NCBI GenBank assembly: GCA_030705825.1
Contig: JAUZPR010000012.1
Span: 1-44,450 of the forward strand
Length of the DNA: 44,450 nucleotides
Origin: Bacillota bacterium
GTDB lineage: Bacteria; Bacillota; Clostridia; Acetivibrionales; JANLFN01
Reading direction: 5' to 3'
Positions 1 through 8,969 of the stretch are shown here, in pieces; within the stretch, counting starts at the first letter, position 1, and each line of letters opens with the position of its first letter. Both the position numbers and the translations under genes were made by a program. The notes under the pieces were generated by a model, which was not told the DNA's origin, made no database searches, and saw only the letters and a program-made list of their open reading frames with translations.

Positions 1-1
1 C

Positions 2-259
2 ATAGACAATGCTATCAGCGTTTTTGCAGAATTGTGCAAAGCGGGTGAACAGTATGAATGTGTTGTATTCACGCATATCATTAATCATTTGAAAAACTGT
101 AGGCCGAAAGAAGTATGCCAGCATGCCGAAAGAGCATTTATCTGTGTAAATAAAGCTAATTCCAAGGAATTTGCTGAGGCTTTGAATATAAGAAAAGATG
201 TTCTTAATGCTTCACAAATTAATAGGGTAAACAAGCTAATGAGAAAAATAGAACAGTAG
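2..259 (+). CDS. Hypothetical protein, C-terminal part (cut by left edge)
   Basis: The reading frame is open from base 2 and ends at TAG 257-259, so this is the last 85 residues of a gene that starts outside the window. An internal TTG at 32 could serve as a start but has no good ribosome binding site, so a truncated larger gene is more likely. The pattern V-V-F-x-H-I-I-N-H, a basic stretch, then A-F-I-C-V-N-K-A-N-S-K-E-F-A-E-A-L alternates strand and helix like the end of a small Rossmann-type domain. It is loosely compatible with a DUF2325 C-terminus, but that match is a guess. It converges on the ArsB-like permease. Confidence 0.6.
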   Translation: MDNAISVFAELCKAGEQYECVVFTHIINHLKNCRPKEVCQHAERAFICVNKANSKEFAEALNIRKDVLNASQINRVNKLMRKIEQ

Positions 260-319
260 CAAAGAACTTAAGCCTGAGACTTCTTGAACAGAGAAGGAAA
301 AGCTCCGGGAAATTATATC

Positions 320-360
320 GCAAGATAAAGCAGACAGTTTATTGTCCGGCTTTATCTTGC
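320..360. terminator. Hairpin between convergent genes, probable bidirectional terminator
   Basis: A perfect 12-bp stem (GCAAGATAAAGC at 320-331 with its complement at 349-360) holds a further inner GACA/TGTC pairing at 333-336/343-346. It lies between the stop of the left-edge gene (259) and the stop of the permease on the other strand (375). Neither side has a clear T-tract, so intrinsic termination is plausible but not certain. Confidence 0.55.
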
Positions 361-374
361 AAATATCAACTCGT

Positions 375-1733
375 TCATAATACGACCTGTGTCCAATAAA
401 ACAACATTAATAATGTTAGTATAACTGACAAAGGTATCACAATTATTGTTAAACTGAGATACTCCTTCCATGAAACTCTTATTTTATTTTTCTTCAGAAT
501 GTGCATCCAGATAAGTGAAGCAAGTGTTCCAATTGGTAAAAATAGGGAGCCCATGTCGCTGCCAATAATATTAGCCAGGTAAACAGCTTTCAATGTAACC
601 ATATCCAAATGCATACTTGATAAAGTAATAGTTCCTATCATCAAGGCAGGATGGTTGTTAAAAGTATTTGATAATAAGGAAATTACCCCTCCCATAAGAA
701 AATTTGCATGAAATAATCCTTGGTTAATAATCGGCTTACAAAAGTTTGCAAGTAATTCAGTTAACCCAATATTATTTAAACCATAGACAATTACATACAT
801 TGAAAATGCAAATACTAAAATATGCCATGGAGTCTTCTTCAAAATGTCTACTGGTATAGTCCCTAAAAAATACCACCTAAATGCCAGCAATAAAATAGAA
901 CCTGATACTGCTACTAAATAAATAGGGATACCAATATACGAGGCTATAAATAAAAGACACCGTACAAAGAGCACAAATCCAAGTAGTCCAAGCATAAAGC
1001 GTGTTCTTTTCTTTGGTGTGTCAAATGAAAAGCTCCCTTTCTGCGGATGAAAATACTTTTTGAAAAATAAATCTTCTAATTCCAATGACGTCATTGGAAG
1101 CTTTCGCGGTAATTTATTCAACAGAACCAGAAACATTAAAACAGACATAAAAGCCAGCCCGATAATAGCAGGAATAAACATCATAGTGGTATATTCGTAA
1201 AGAGTCATACCAATAATTTTTAATGAAATTAAGTTCACTATGTTACTTACTCCTATGGGAATGCTGGCACTAGTTGCAATTAATGCTCCACTTAATAAAT
1301 AAAGTATTTGCTGATGAGGTTTTAATTGGAAATTTCTCAGCAACAAAATAAGAATAGGTGTAGTAATCATAATGCTTCCATCATTATTAAATAGCAATGT
1401 CATCAGGAAACATAATAATTGTACATACCAATATAAGCGATACCCTGAGCCCTTTGAGAATTTTGTCAGCTTAGCTGCCGCCCAATGGAAAAAGCCAAAG
1501 CTCTCTAATATAACAGCCATAGAAATAGTAGAAATAATAGTGATGGAAGCATCGCCTATTTTTTGTATAATATCTAAAAGATTTGAATAAGTGACAATTC
1601 CGCAAAAAAGTAAGATTATTGCCCCAGTAGTAGCTGCATATACTTCATTCAGTCCTTTTGGTCTTAGAAAAATAACTGTAATAGTCATTACAAAGACAAA
1701 GACGGCAACAATTTCTTTTATATCTGTAGCCAT
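375..1733 (-). CDS. ArsB/NhaD-type ion permease (arsenite-pump-like)
   Basis: This is a polytopic inner-membrane permease of the ion transporter superfamily (ArsB/CitM/NhaD fold), with about 11-12 hydrophobic segments. Two family signatures are visible, one per half: F-N-N-D-G-S near residue 115 and N-T-F-N-N-H-P plus A-N-I-I-G-S-D-M-G-S with L-P-I-G-T-L-A-S-L-I-W in the C-terminal half. The latter is typical of ArsB-like arsenite exporters. I chose ATG at 1733 (452 aa) because AGAGGTGA sits just upstream; a GTG at 1742 in the same frame would lie inside that Shine-Dalgarno sequence. No arsR or arsC lies nearby, so arsenite is only a family guess; Na+/H+ or another anion is possible. Confidence 0.8.
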   Translation of the reverse strand: MATDIKEIVAVFVFVMTITVIFLRPKGLNEVYAATTGAIILLFCGIVTYSNLLDIIQKIGDASITIISTISMAVILESFGFFHWAAAKLTKFSKGSGYRLYWYVQLLCFLMTLLFNNDGSIMITTPILILLLRNFQLKPHQQILYLLSGALIATSASIPIGVSNIVNLISLKIIGMTLYEYTTMMFIPAIIGLAFMSVLMFLVLLNKLPRKLPMTSLELEDLFFKKYFHPQKGSFSFDTPKKRTRFMLGLLGFVLFVRCLLFIASYIGIPIYLVAVSGSILLLAFRWYFLGTIPVDILKKTPWHILVFAFSMYVIVYGLNNIGLTELLANFCKPIINQGLFHANFLMGGVISLLSNTFNNHPALMIGTITLSSMHLDMVTLKAVYLANIIGSDMGSLFLPIGTLASLIWMHILKKNKIRVSWKEYLSLTIIVIPLSVILTLLMLFYWTQVVL

Positions 1734-1973
1734 ATTTATCACCTCTCTTTGCGTATGTACGGTATTGCAATTGATTAGTAAGGTGGTAAATCTAGAGGCT
1801 TAAAAAGTTTACATAAGGTGCTATATGTTCATATTATGATGGTTTACATAAAATTGTGCAGATGTAACTGGAAACTGGAGATGTTGATTCAATTGGTAAA
1901 AATTCATGAAAAAAAGAACCAATAATATATGTTTTGAATAGAATATTGTAAATATATATTTGGAGGTATTTAG

Positions 1974-2165
1974 ATGAAAGTAGTAGAGATATATTTTACA
2001 GGGGGTAAAGATAATTCGTCAAAACTGATGCTTGATGATAATGAAATTATGACATTAAAAGAATGGATAATTAATGAAGCACCCACATTGTCATTTAATT
2101 ACGAATCAGGTAAAAGAGAAATTACTTTATTCAGGTCGCATATTGCTTATATACTATACTATTAA
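1974..2165 (+). CDS. Small hypothetical protein (63 aa)
   Basis: A short gene with a good ribosome binding site (TTGGAGGT, about 7 bases before the ATG), encoding 63 residues. The predicted pattern is beta-rich: M-K-V-V-E-I-Y-F at the start, then L-K-E-W-I, and a hydrophobic tail ending I-L-Y-Y. There is no signal peptide or membrane helix. It stands alone between the divergent permease and a 460-base non-coding stretch. I do not recognise a family. The strong ribosome binding site and balanced composition argue that it is real. Confidence 0.6.
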   Translation: MKVVEIYFTGGKDNSSKLMLDDNEIMTLKEWIINEAPTLSFNYESGKREITLFRSHIAYILYY

Positions 2166-2629
2166 TTAGCTGTTAATTTAGTAGTTCATTAGCTTAATAT
2201 TATTATCGACAACCTTTCGGTACCGCTCTATAATATTGCGCTTCTTAAAAACAATCTGATACTGGTATCCAGCTACATACTTGTATCTATTTTCATATTG
2301 TCATTAAAAATATGAATTTTAAATAAGAAAATGCTTCAGAATAACGCATTATGTACACTAATTAGGAGATACGCATAGTGTTTAAACCCTGTGATATTAC
2401 AAACATAATGAACTTTAGAAATCGGGTATCTAAGAACACCTAAGTATTTTGACAAAAGTTTTGGTACTTCTAATGTGCTAATATGCTTAAAAATGGGTGA
2501 ATTAAGCTTAAAACAAAAAATTTACATAATTCATTAACATAAACACATATTTTACACTTAAGCATATAATGAAAGTGAACGTTAATCTATAATTATATCT
2601 ATTTTTAAAAGTAAATGGAGGTTATTTTT
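2166..2629. other. Gene-free region, 464 bases, upstream of the spore-surface gene
   Basis: This is a long AT-rich leader and promoter region for the CsxC-like gene. I see no open frame with a ribosome binding site and no strong hairpin. CATATAATG near 2560 resembles the -10 region of a sporulation promoter (sigma-K type CATAnnnTA) imperfectly. A classical TTGACA/TATAAT pair at proper spacing is not visible. Confidence 0.4.
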
Positions 2630-3607
2630 ATGGAGATGATTGTTAACCCTAATTCTAACCCAAATACTGAAGCTTGGGAAGTAACAACACTTCTTGCTAC
2701 TCCCAGTAGTTCTATAAAAATTGAAGGTAAGAAGACTGGGGTAGTTACAAAAGCGCCCGTTTTAATAGGTAAAACACAGGTCCAGATATACATTGATGCT
2801 TTAGCTGATCTGCAGGAGCCTGCACTGGAAATAACCAACACTAAACATGATTTACAATTAGAACATTGCGAGTTTATACAAGAAGAGGATGCAAAAAACG
2901 GAAAATTGTTGATGAGCGGATACATCAGAGTAAATGTCGATTATACTACTCCCAATATTTTGGATGATGGAACTGTAGGCATTGAGAATAAACGTACTGG
3001 TATGAATATTCCATTCAAATGCTTTACAAAACTTCGCCTGGATTCGGAACCTGTATTTACCAGTGCGGCCAAAACTGCCAAATCAGAAGATGGAGCTGCC
3101 TATAACAGTAGTTTAAATAGCTTTTATTATTTAAATACAGATGATCAACTAAACTTTGAGGTAGCTGAAACAAGGATCCGACAGGTTAATATAAAACGTA
3201 ATATAGAGAATATGAGTATTAATAATTATAATGAACAGATATTCTCCTCGTTTACTGTAAATATGGCTGTTGAAGTAACTCTATTGATTTTACAGGACCA
3301 ATATATTCAAATATCTTCATCCGATAAGTCGGGTTCAGGTGACAGTAAAGGCTCAAGCGACAGTAAAGGAGATAAAAATTCCTCTGATAAAGGAGATAAG
3401 AATTCATCTTGTCAAGGGGGCAAAAATAGTAAAGACGGGGATAAAAATAGTAAAGATGGGGATAAAAATAGTAAAGATGGGGATAAAAACAGTAAAGAAA
3501 AAAAGGATGAAGGAAATAAAACTAATAAAGAATGTCAAAAAAATGATCTCCATTTTAATCTATTTTGCAGTTTGAAAAAGCATCAGCTTTGGAAAAGAAT
3601 GTTCTAG
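2630..3607 (+). CDS. CsxC-like spore surface (exosporium) protein with repeat tail
   Basis: The first ~200 residues match the CsxC-family pattern (related to SPOCS/DUF3794 spore coat proteins). A V-L-I-G-K-T-Q-V-Q-I-Y-I-D segment is followed by L-Q-E-P-A-L-E-I, then a C-E-F-I strand, L-M-S-G-Y-I-R-V-N-V-D-Y, and F-K-C-F-T. Known members are cysteine-containing exosporium proteins of Clostridium. From about residue 228 the protein turns into a low-complexity Ser/Lys/Asp/Gly tail with repeated S-D-K-G-D-K-N-S and K-D-G-D-K-N-S units, then ends in a short cysteine-containing segment. I chose ATG 2630 because GGAGG lies 8 bases upstream; an upstream in-frame ATG at 2615 overlaps that site. It is a single gene and probably made in the mother cell late in sporulation (inference). 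Confidence 0.75.
   Translation: MEMIVNPNSNPNTEAWEVTTLLATPSSSIKIEGKKTGVVTKAPVLIGKTQVQIYIDALADLQEPALEITNTKHDLQLEHCEFIQEEDAKNGKLLMSGYIRVNVDYTTPNILDDGTVGIENKRTGMNIPFKCFTKLRLDSEPVFTSAAKTAKSEDGAAYNSSLNSFYYLNTDDQLNFEVAETRIRQVNIKRNIENMSINNYNEQIFSSFTVNMAVEVTLLILQDQYIQISSSDKSGSGDSKGSSDSKGDKNSSDKGDKNSSCQGGKNSKDGDKNSKDGDKNSKDGDKNSKEKKDEGNKTNKECQKNDLHFNLFCSLKKHQLWKRMF
3422..3497 (+). repeat. 21-bp tandem repeat in the CsxC-like tail
   Basis: Three full 21-base units at 3422-3442, 3443-3463 and 3464-3484 are followed by a partial copy. They differ by a single C/T and encode D-K-N-S-K-D-G. More degenerate S-D-K-G-type copies precede them from about 3330. Near-identity at DNA level points to recent slippage. 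Confidence 0.9.
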
Positions 3608-3638
3608 TTAACGGTATTGAAATTCCGTAAATCTAAAT

Positions 3639-3681
3639 AGCTGCAGTCTTTTACCGGTTTTATAATTACTGCAGCTTCTTC
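3639..3681 (+). terminator. Possible terminator after the CsxC-like gene
   Basis: AGCTGCAGT (3639-3647) pairs perfectly with ACTGCAGCT (3668-3676) over a 20-base loop, and T-rich TTCTTCT follows. It lies 31 bases after the stop codon at 3607. The large loop makes it a weak example. Confidence 0.45.
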
Positions 3682-3815
3682 TACATAAACTGTCAAGTAA
3701 ATTAACTTTCCTGATATTTGTTTTAGGCTCAACCAATTTTGAATTTGAAAGCTAAATTTACTAAATTTAAATAATAGTTTAAAATGAAATAAACAGAAGT
3801 ATCAGGAGAAATTAT

Positions 3816-4466
3816 ATGAAATATAAATACATACTATTCGACCTTGACGGTACACTGACTGATCCAGTAATCGGTATAACCAATTCCGTAATGCATGCAC
3901 TAAAGAAATACGGTATTGAGGTTAATGACAGAAGTAAATTGCATAAATTTATAGGACCTCCTTTATATGATTCTTTTGAAAAGTTTTACGCCTTTTCTGT
4001 GCAGGAGGCCAGGAATGCAGTTGAATACTACCGCGAGTATTACAGAGATACAGGGATATTTGAAAACCTTGTATATGACGGCTTCGAAAAGCTCTTAAAA
4101 GCACTGACTGAAAGCGGCATGACTCTCATTGTAGCTACTTCCAAGCCTGAGGTGTTTGCAAAACAGATATTGGAGCACTTTGATATTTCAAAATATTTTA
4201 CATTTGTTGCAGGCAGCAAACTTGACGGTTCAAGGGTAAAAAAGGAAGAAGTAATCGGCTATGCACTTGAAAGCTGCAAAATCTCCGATTTGTCGGAAGC
4301 TATAATGATAGGCGACAGGGAATATGATATTATTGGAGCAAAATCCAATGGTATCAGCTCAATGGGAGTTTTATTCGGGTACGGTACCAGGGACGAGCTT
4401 GAAAAAGCAGGAGCCGATTATATAGCTGAAAACGTTGAAGATATCGAAAGGATTTTACTTTCTTAA
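3816..4466 (+). CDS. HAD-superfamily phosphatase, Gph/PpaX-like
   Basis: A soluble HAD hydrolase of the phosphoglycolate/pyrophosphatase-like subfamily (216 aa, usual length). Motif I is F-D-L-D-G-T-L-T at residues 8-15, with the nucleophile and acid aspartates. Motif II is the V-A-T-S-K segment near 108, the conserved lysine lies around 145, and motif IV is M-I-G-D-R-E-Y-D-I near 167. A helical cap lies between motifs I and II. The substrate cannot be read from the sequence; close relatives act on phosphoglycolate, nucleotides or sugar phosphates. AGGAGAAATT precedes the ATG. It is the first gene of a three-gene operon with 17 bases to the next gene. Confidence 0.85.
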   Translation: MKYKYILFDLDGTLTDPVIGITNSVMHALKKYGIEVNDRSKLHKFIGPPLYDSFEKFYAFSVQEARNAVEYYREYYRDTGIFENLVYDGFEKLLKALTESGMTLIVATSKPEVFAKQILEHFDISKYFTFVAGSKLDGSRVKKEEVIGYALESCKISDLSEAIMIGDREYDIIGAKSNGISSMGVLFGYGTRDELEKAGADYIAENVEDIERILLS

Positions 4467-4483
4467 TATATTGAGGGCAGAAT

Positions 4484-5209
4484 ATGAAAGGAACTATACA
4501 AAAGCTTATATTGAATGAACGTGAATGCCTGGTGTATCTTCCAAATGGTTATGAAACAAGCGGACTGTATTATCCGGTTATTTACTTGAACGGGGTTGAC
4601 CGAATACCTGAGATTATGGACATTATAGAACCCCATATGGGTGAGGGGTGCCAGCCGTTTATTTTAATTGGTATTCAATCTGTTAATTGGAATGATGATT
4701 TCTCCCCGTGGCCTGTAGCTGGATTGACAGAAGGGAATGGAGCATTTGGCGGGGGTGCGCGGGATTATCTTAAGTTTCTTGTTGATACAGTAAAACCTTA
4801 CATGGATGATCATTACCATGCAAAGAAAGAACCTGAAAATACAGCGCTTGTTGGATATTCGCTGGGTGGCCTTGCGGCACTATATTCACTTTATACTGAA
4901 AATTCCTTTGGCAGGGTAGGCAGTATATCAGGATCACTTTGGTTCGATAAATGGATAGAATTTATGAATTCCAGTATGCCTGTAAATATTGAAACCAAAG
5001 TATACCTTTCACTTGGCAAAGGTGAAGAGCGGAATAGAAATCAAAACCTTGCAAAAGTAGGAGCTTGCACAAGAAAAGCTTCAGAGATATTGGCAAGGCA
5101 GCTTAAAGACAGGGAGAACATTATACTGGAGTGGAATGATGGCGGTCATTTCAGTGAAATTGATCAAAGGTATAAAAAAGCAATTCTATGGTTGATGGGG
5201 GATAATTAA
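4484..5209 (+). CDS. Esterase-D/Fes-like alpha/beta hydrolase
   Basis: A 241-aa alpha/beta hydrolase of the putative-esterase family (PF00756, enterochelin esterase / esterase D type). The nucleophile elbow is G-Y-S-L-G-G with Ser126, and a late G-G-H-F-S near the C-terminus supplies the likely catalytic His. There is no signal peptide, so it is cytoplasmic. The substrate is unknown; the family includes siderophore, acyl-ester and S-formylglutathione hydrolases. It sits between the HAD phosphatase (17 bases upstream) and an acetyltransferase whose ATG overlaps its stop codon (TAATG), so translation is probably coupled. Confidence 0.8.
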   Translation: MKGTIQKLILNERECLVYLPNGYETSGLYYPVIYLNGVDRIPEIMDIIEPHMGEGCQPFILIGIQSVNWNDDFSPWPVAGLTEGNGAFGGGARDYLKFLVDTVKPYMDDHYHAKKEPENTALVGYSLGGLAALYSLYTENSFGRVGSISGSLWFDKWIEFMNSSMPVNIETKVYLSLGKGEERNRNQNLAKVGACTRKASEILARQLKDRENIILEWNDGGHFSEIDQRYKKAILWLMGDN

Positions 5210-5997
5210 TGAATTTATTAAATAAAGAAGATATGTATAAAATTGTTCCGCTTTTTAACGGCTGGGACAAAACCATGATATGGTCATGTTTACAGGGTTA
5301 CATGGGAAATGCCTGGGTCAATGATCTTAAAAACCCGGTATCGGCTCAGATTATAACAGGTGATTTCTGCTTTTTTGCAGGAGTTCCCGATATGGAACTT
5401 GTTAATAATATACCTGAAAGCTTTCCTTCGAAATGTATTCTGATGATACCTCAAAATGAAGAGTGGGGGAAGCTTATAGAACAGGAATACAAAAACAATT
5501 GCCTTAGGTTTATGCGTTATGCAATAAAAAAGGAACCAGGCGTATTTGACACTACAAAGCTGTCTGAGAATATAAGAAGACTGACTCCGGAATTCCAAAT
5601 AAAAAGGATAGACAGGGAAATATACTCCAGGATAGAGCAGGAGGAGTGGTCCAGGGATCTATGTTCTCAATTTCCTACTTATAGTGAATTCGAGAAAAAC
5701 GGAATAGGTTTTGTTGTATTGGAAGGTAGCCGGCTTGTCAGCGGTGCTTCCTCATATACAGTATATGACAGGGGAATAGAAATTGAAATTGATACAAGGC
5801 AGGAATACAGAAGGAAGGGTTTGGCCCTTGCCTGCGCTTCAAAGCTGATTCTTGAATGTCTGGAAAAAGATCTTTATCCAGCCTGGGATGCCGCAAACAT
5901 GGAGTCTGTAAAATTGGCTGAGAAACTTGGATATCATTTTGATAAGGAATATGTTACTTATGCCGTTACAGTTCACCAGGGTTTTATTACAAAGTGA
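5209..5997 (+). CDS. GNAT acetyltransferase (GNAT_acetyltran / PF12746-like)
   Basis: A 262-aa protein with a variable N-terminal half and a C-terminal GNAT fold. The acetyl-CoA-binding segment is visible as R-Q-E-Y-R-R-K-G-L-A-L-A-C-A near residue 195, followed by W-D-A-A-N-M-E-S-V-K-L-A-E-K-L-G-Y, the usual GNAT end. This two-part layout fits the Clostridium/Bacillus GNAT_acetyltran family. The start overlaps the esterase stop by one base. The stop TGA is part of the following hairpin. The acceptor is unknown. Confidence 0.8.
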   Translation: MNLLNKEDMYKIVPLFNGWDKTMIWSCLQGYMGNAWVNDLKNPVSAQIITGDFCFFAGVPDMELVNNIPESFPSKCILMIPQNEEWGKLIEQEYKNNCLRFMRYAIKKEPGVFDTTKLSENIRRLTPEFQIKRIDREIYSRIEQEEWSRDLCSQFPTYSEFEKNGIGFVVLEGSRLVSGASSYTVYDRGIEIEIDTRQEYRRKGLALACASKLILECLEKDLYPAWDAANMESVKLAEKLGYHFDKEYVTYAVTVHQGFITK

Positions 5998-6022
5998 CAG
6001 CAGAATGCTGTCACTTTGTAAT
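5986..6022. terminator. 17-bp perfect hairpin, bidirectional terminator candidate
   Basis: Bases 5986-6002 pair without mismatch to 6006-6022 around a GAA loop. The stem contains the stop codon of the GNAT gene and ends 14 bases from the stop of the convergent YecD-like gene. No long T-tract follows on either strand. Confidence 0.65.
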
Positions 6023-6035
6023 TTATATCAATAAT

Positions 6036-6620
6036 CTATTTCAAGGCTGAAATAATCTCATCGGTTGCGCGGACTCTGCCTATTCTGGGGAAGATATGCC
6101 TGCATACAAAAGCATGCTCTTCTTCTGAGGCTGATGTCATTGCATCTTCTGCAAAAATTTGATTATAACCATGCTGGTAAGCTTCTCTGGCTGTTGTGTC
6201 AACACCAATCGAAGTAGAAATTCCGCAAAGCACGACTGTGTCAATTTTACGACGCCTGAGCTGCAGATCAAGATCAGTGCCGTAAAAAGCTCCCCACTGC
6301 CTTTTTGTTATTATGTGGGCATTCTTAAACTTAGCCAGCTCTGGTACTAAATTATCCCATCCTTCCTGAAACTGCACCGTATGTTTTACATCAGTATTTG
6401 GTTTTAGCATATCCTTACCATCAAGTGTGGATACTCTTACAAGAACAACAAATGCTCCTTTCTGAGTGAACCCCTTAACTAATTTAGCAGCATTTTGAAT
6501 AACCTGTTCACCGGTATATGGAGCCCCATGCCTGTTAGATATCCCATTCTGCAGGTCAATTGCTACCAGCGCCGTTCTATTTGCTTCAATAAATTCCATA
6601 CTATTAGCCGATTTTTCCAT
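6036..6620 (-). CDS. YecD-like isochorismatase-family protein (Gly at the Cys site)
   Basis: A 194-aa isochorismatase-fold hydrolase most like E. coli YecD. Shared segments are [10 protein letters not shown] (Asp22), [13 protein letters not shown] (Lys106), [14 protein letters not shown], and the end [10 protein letters not shown]. Cysteine hydrolases of this fold carry the nucleophile where this protein has Gly139. EntB-type isochorismatases and YecD also lack it, so amidase chemistry is unlikely and a Cys-independent hydrolysis or a non-catalytic role is more likely. The ribosome binding site is TAGGAG. It is the third gene of the minus-strand cluster, 23 bases after the MFS exporter. Confidence 0.85.
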   Translation of the reverse strand: MEKSANSMEFIEANRTALVAIDLQNGISNRHGAPYTGEQVIQNAAKLVKGFTQKGAFVVLVRVSTLDGKDMLKPNTDVKHTVQFQEGWDNLVPELAKFKNAHIITKRQWGAFYGTDLDLQLRRRKIDTVVLCGISTSIGVDTTAREAYQHGYNQIFAEDAMTSASEEEHAFVCRHIFPRIGRVRATDEIISALK

Positions 6621-6643
6621 TCTGTTTTTGCTCCTATTCCGTT

Positions 6644-7846
6644 TTATTTTAGAATGTTGTTTAATTTGATTTTTTTATGCACCTTGAAATATACCCAAAC
6701 TGCATTAAGGAGCAGCAAAGAGCTTGTAACAAAAAATACATATCTAATGCTCCAAAGGGCTGCTATTTGTCCTCCTAAAACAGATCCGCCAAATACTCCC
6801 AAATACTGTGCCGACATATTAAAACCAAAAACTCTGCCGGCTATTGATGCCGGTGCGATTCTTTTTACCAGTGCATTTACGGAGGGAACCAATCCTGCTG
6901 TTGCCAATCCCAGCATAAATCGAAGAATCATCAGCTGCCAGGCGCTTGATACAAAAGCCTGCGGTATGAAAAGAAGCCCTGCCGCGATGAGTGCAGCCAG
7001 CATAACTTTATGCGGCCCGATTCTGTCGGAAATTTTCCCCAATCTGGGAGCTGCAATTATACTTGCCAAGCCTGAGGCTGAAAATGTCATTCCCGCAATT
7101 AGAGCAATGTGCTTGCCAGTATGGGATAACTGGGTCACATAGACAGTTACGATAGGCTCTATGGAATACAGCGCCAGAGTCAACACAAAAGATGTGACAA
7201 ACATAATTATAATTAAGCCGGTATCGGGAATAATCCTCCAAACCTCCTTGGCGCTGAGTACCTTAACTTCCTGCCGGTTAAAGTTTTCCTTTACAAAAAA
7301 TGCAGTCAAAATAAATGCAACAAGCAATAGAAAGCCTGTTATAAAAAATACATTCTGCATACCTAAATTTTCTTCAATAAACCCTCCAATCATAGGTCCC
7401 AGCAGGGAACCTGCGATAGAAGACGTAGAAAGTGTTCCAAGAGCCCAACCTGCATGCTCCTTATCTGTCTGGGTTGCAATCAATGTAGTGCAAGCCGTAC
7501 TGTATCCTGTAATAACGCCTTGCAGCAGTCTTAATCCTATAAGCACATAAACATTGGGTGCAAATCCCATACAGAATATAACTACGGCCATTCCCAGGCT
7601 CGCTCTAAGAAGCATGGGCTTTCGTCCGAATTTGTCTGCAGCAAGACCCCATATAGGGGAGAACACAGCAGAAATTATATATGTGATCCCAAATGCTATT
7701 CCTGAGAATTGCTCAACTAAGGAGGTATTATGAACTCCGAGATGTTTTATGAAAAGCGGCAGAACGGGCGCGATCTGGCTCATTCCAATGCTTGTAACAA
7801 ACATACCAAACCAGCAGACTATCAAGTTTCTTTTCCAAATCTGCAT
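6644..7846 (-). CDS. MFS multidrug-type exporter (MdtG-like)
   Basis: A 12-transmembrane major facilitator of the drug:H+ antiporter type. The motif-A loop reads [11 protein letters not shown] between TM2 and TM3, and a motif-C-like L-G-P-M-I-G-G lies in TM5. The overall order resembles MdtG/TetA-type carriers. I chose ATG 7846 (M-Q-I-W-K-R, 400 aa), preceded by AAGGAAGG. An in-frame start at 7903 would add a 19-residue extension with no clear site. It sits between an AraC regulator and a YecD-like protein on the same strand. The substrate is unknown. Confidence 0.85.
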   Translation of the reverse strand: MQIWKRNLIVCWFGMFVTSIGMSQIAPVLPLFIKHLGVHNTSLVEQFSGIAFGITYIISAVFSPIWGLAADKFGRKPMLLRASLGMAVVIFCMGFAPNVYVLIGLRLLQGVITGYSTACTTLIATQTDKEHAGWALGTLSTSSIAGSLLGPMIGGFIEENLGMQNVFFITGFLLLVAFILTAFFVKENFNRQEVKVLSAKEVWRIIPDTGLIIIMFVTSFVLTLALYSIEPIVTVYVTQLSHTGKHIALIAGMTFSASGLASIIAAPRLGKISDRIGPHKVMLAALIAAGLLFIPQAFVSSAWQLMILRFMLGLATAGLVPSVNALVKRIAPASIAGRVFGFNMSAQYLGVFGGSVLGGQIAALWSIRYVFFVTSSLLLLNAVWVYFKVHKKIKLNNILK

Positions 7847-7942
7847 ATAATATAAGCCTTCCTTCTGAGTAGTGTTTATTATTGCGATGAACAATAACAA
7901 CATAATTCTAAACCGGGAAGTGGCTTTATTCCATGCATTATA

Positions 7943-8773
7943 TTAAACATCATGGACATTTTTGCTGTAATATTCAGATGGGCTTATGCCTTCTATTTTC
8001 TTAAATGTTCTGCTAAAATAGAATTCATCGGTGAATCCGAGCAAATGAGCTATTTCTTTTATCTTCTTATCACCCTCAATGATCATTTCTTTTGCTTTAT
8101 CTATTTTCAGCTTGTTGAAAAATTCTATTAAGGAATATCCTGTAATTTCCCTAAAGGCTCTGGAAAAATATGTAGGAGATAATTGTACCATTTCGGCTAA
8201 TTGAGTCAGGCTCAATCTCATGTCCAAATTGCTGTACATATAATTGATAACTTTCTCCACCTTCAGGGAAATTGAATAATTCCGGTCATGCTTTCGCCCA
8301 CTTTGATATATGGCAATCAAGAGCTGCTGGAGAAATGTCCTTGCAATGAACTCGTATCCGGGAAGCTTGGTATTCCAGCTCTCAACCAGCTTTTTAAATA
8401 AATCTTCAATTTGATAGTAATCTTTTATTTCCTGTGCAGTGTGAAGATGGAGAATATTTGATTCGTTCCTTATCTCCCATTTGTTGTCTATACAGCTTGC
8501 ATTTGCATAACTGAAATGTACGGTAAAAAAACTTCCTGCTAACTCTGTATCTACCTCAATTGAATGCAATACATTCGGGCAAATGTAAAAGAGCATCCCT
8601 TCTTTAACCGGATAGTTCTTATTTTCAATTGTTATACTCCCGCTGCCGCCTTTGACAAAAATAATTTCATGATGCTGAAGTGTTCTGGTTATCTTCTTCG
8701 TGAACCTCTCGGAGCTTTTTTGATGCTTGTAATTGCAGTAGTGTATGTGAAAAACAAGATTGTTTATATTCAT
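7943..8773 (-). CDS. AraC-family regulator with cupin sensor domain
   Basis: A 276-aa regulator with an N-terminal AraC-type cupin (residues ~20-110, with H-H-E-I-I-F-V-K-G-G-S-G and a Y-P-V-K-E-G-M-L-F segment). The C-terminal double helix-turn-helix includes L-A-E-M-V-Q-L-S-P-T-Y-F-S-R and the signature I-A-H-L-L-G-F-T-D-E-F-Y-F-S-R-T-F-K-K. The start is ATG 8773 with GGAGG five bases before it. It is the first gene of the minus-strand group, 96 bases before the MFS exporter, so it probably controls that exporter (inference from position). The small-molecule signal is unknown. Confidence 0.85.
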   Translation of the reverse strand: MNINNLVFHIHYCNYKHQKSSERFTKKITRTLQHHEIIFVKGGSGSITIENKNYPVKEGMLFYICPNVLHSIEVDTELAGSFFTVHFSYANASCIDNKWEIRNESNILHLHTAQEIKDYYQIEDLFKKLVESWNTKLPGYEFIARTFLQQLLIAIYQSGRKHDRNYSISLKVEKVINYMYSNLDMRLSLTQLAEMVQLSPTYFSRAFREITGYSLIEFFNKLKIDKAKEMIIEGDKKIKEIAHLLGFTDEFYFSRTFKKIEGISPSEYYSKNVHDV

Positions 8774-8969
8774 GTTTTCCTCCAAATGATATACAAATAT
8801 ATGATACAACTAATAAGTAATTTTATCATATTTAACTTTTTGTATATCTATTATTGATGAGGATAGGTATAAATATTGTATAAAAATTGAAATTTGAAAA
8901 ACAAGGATGGAACCTATTAATTGTATTTGCAGTCTAACAGGGTAAATGCTTATAATGGAGGTGCATTTG

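Noticed and set aside
375-1733. Arsenic resistance operon
   Set aside because: Only the permease is present; no arsR, arsC or arsA is adjacent, so I keep the call at permease family level.
3339-3575. Lys/Ile-rich frame overlapping the CsxC-like tail
   Set aside because: It is the alternative frame of the 21-bp repeats and has no ribosome binding site.
8927-8956. TTGCAG-18-TATAAT promoter for the lipoprotein gene
   Set aside because: Transcription would begin after the Shine-Dalgarno sequence, which directly follows the TATAAT, so this is unlikely to be the working promoter.
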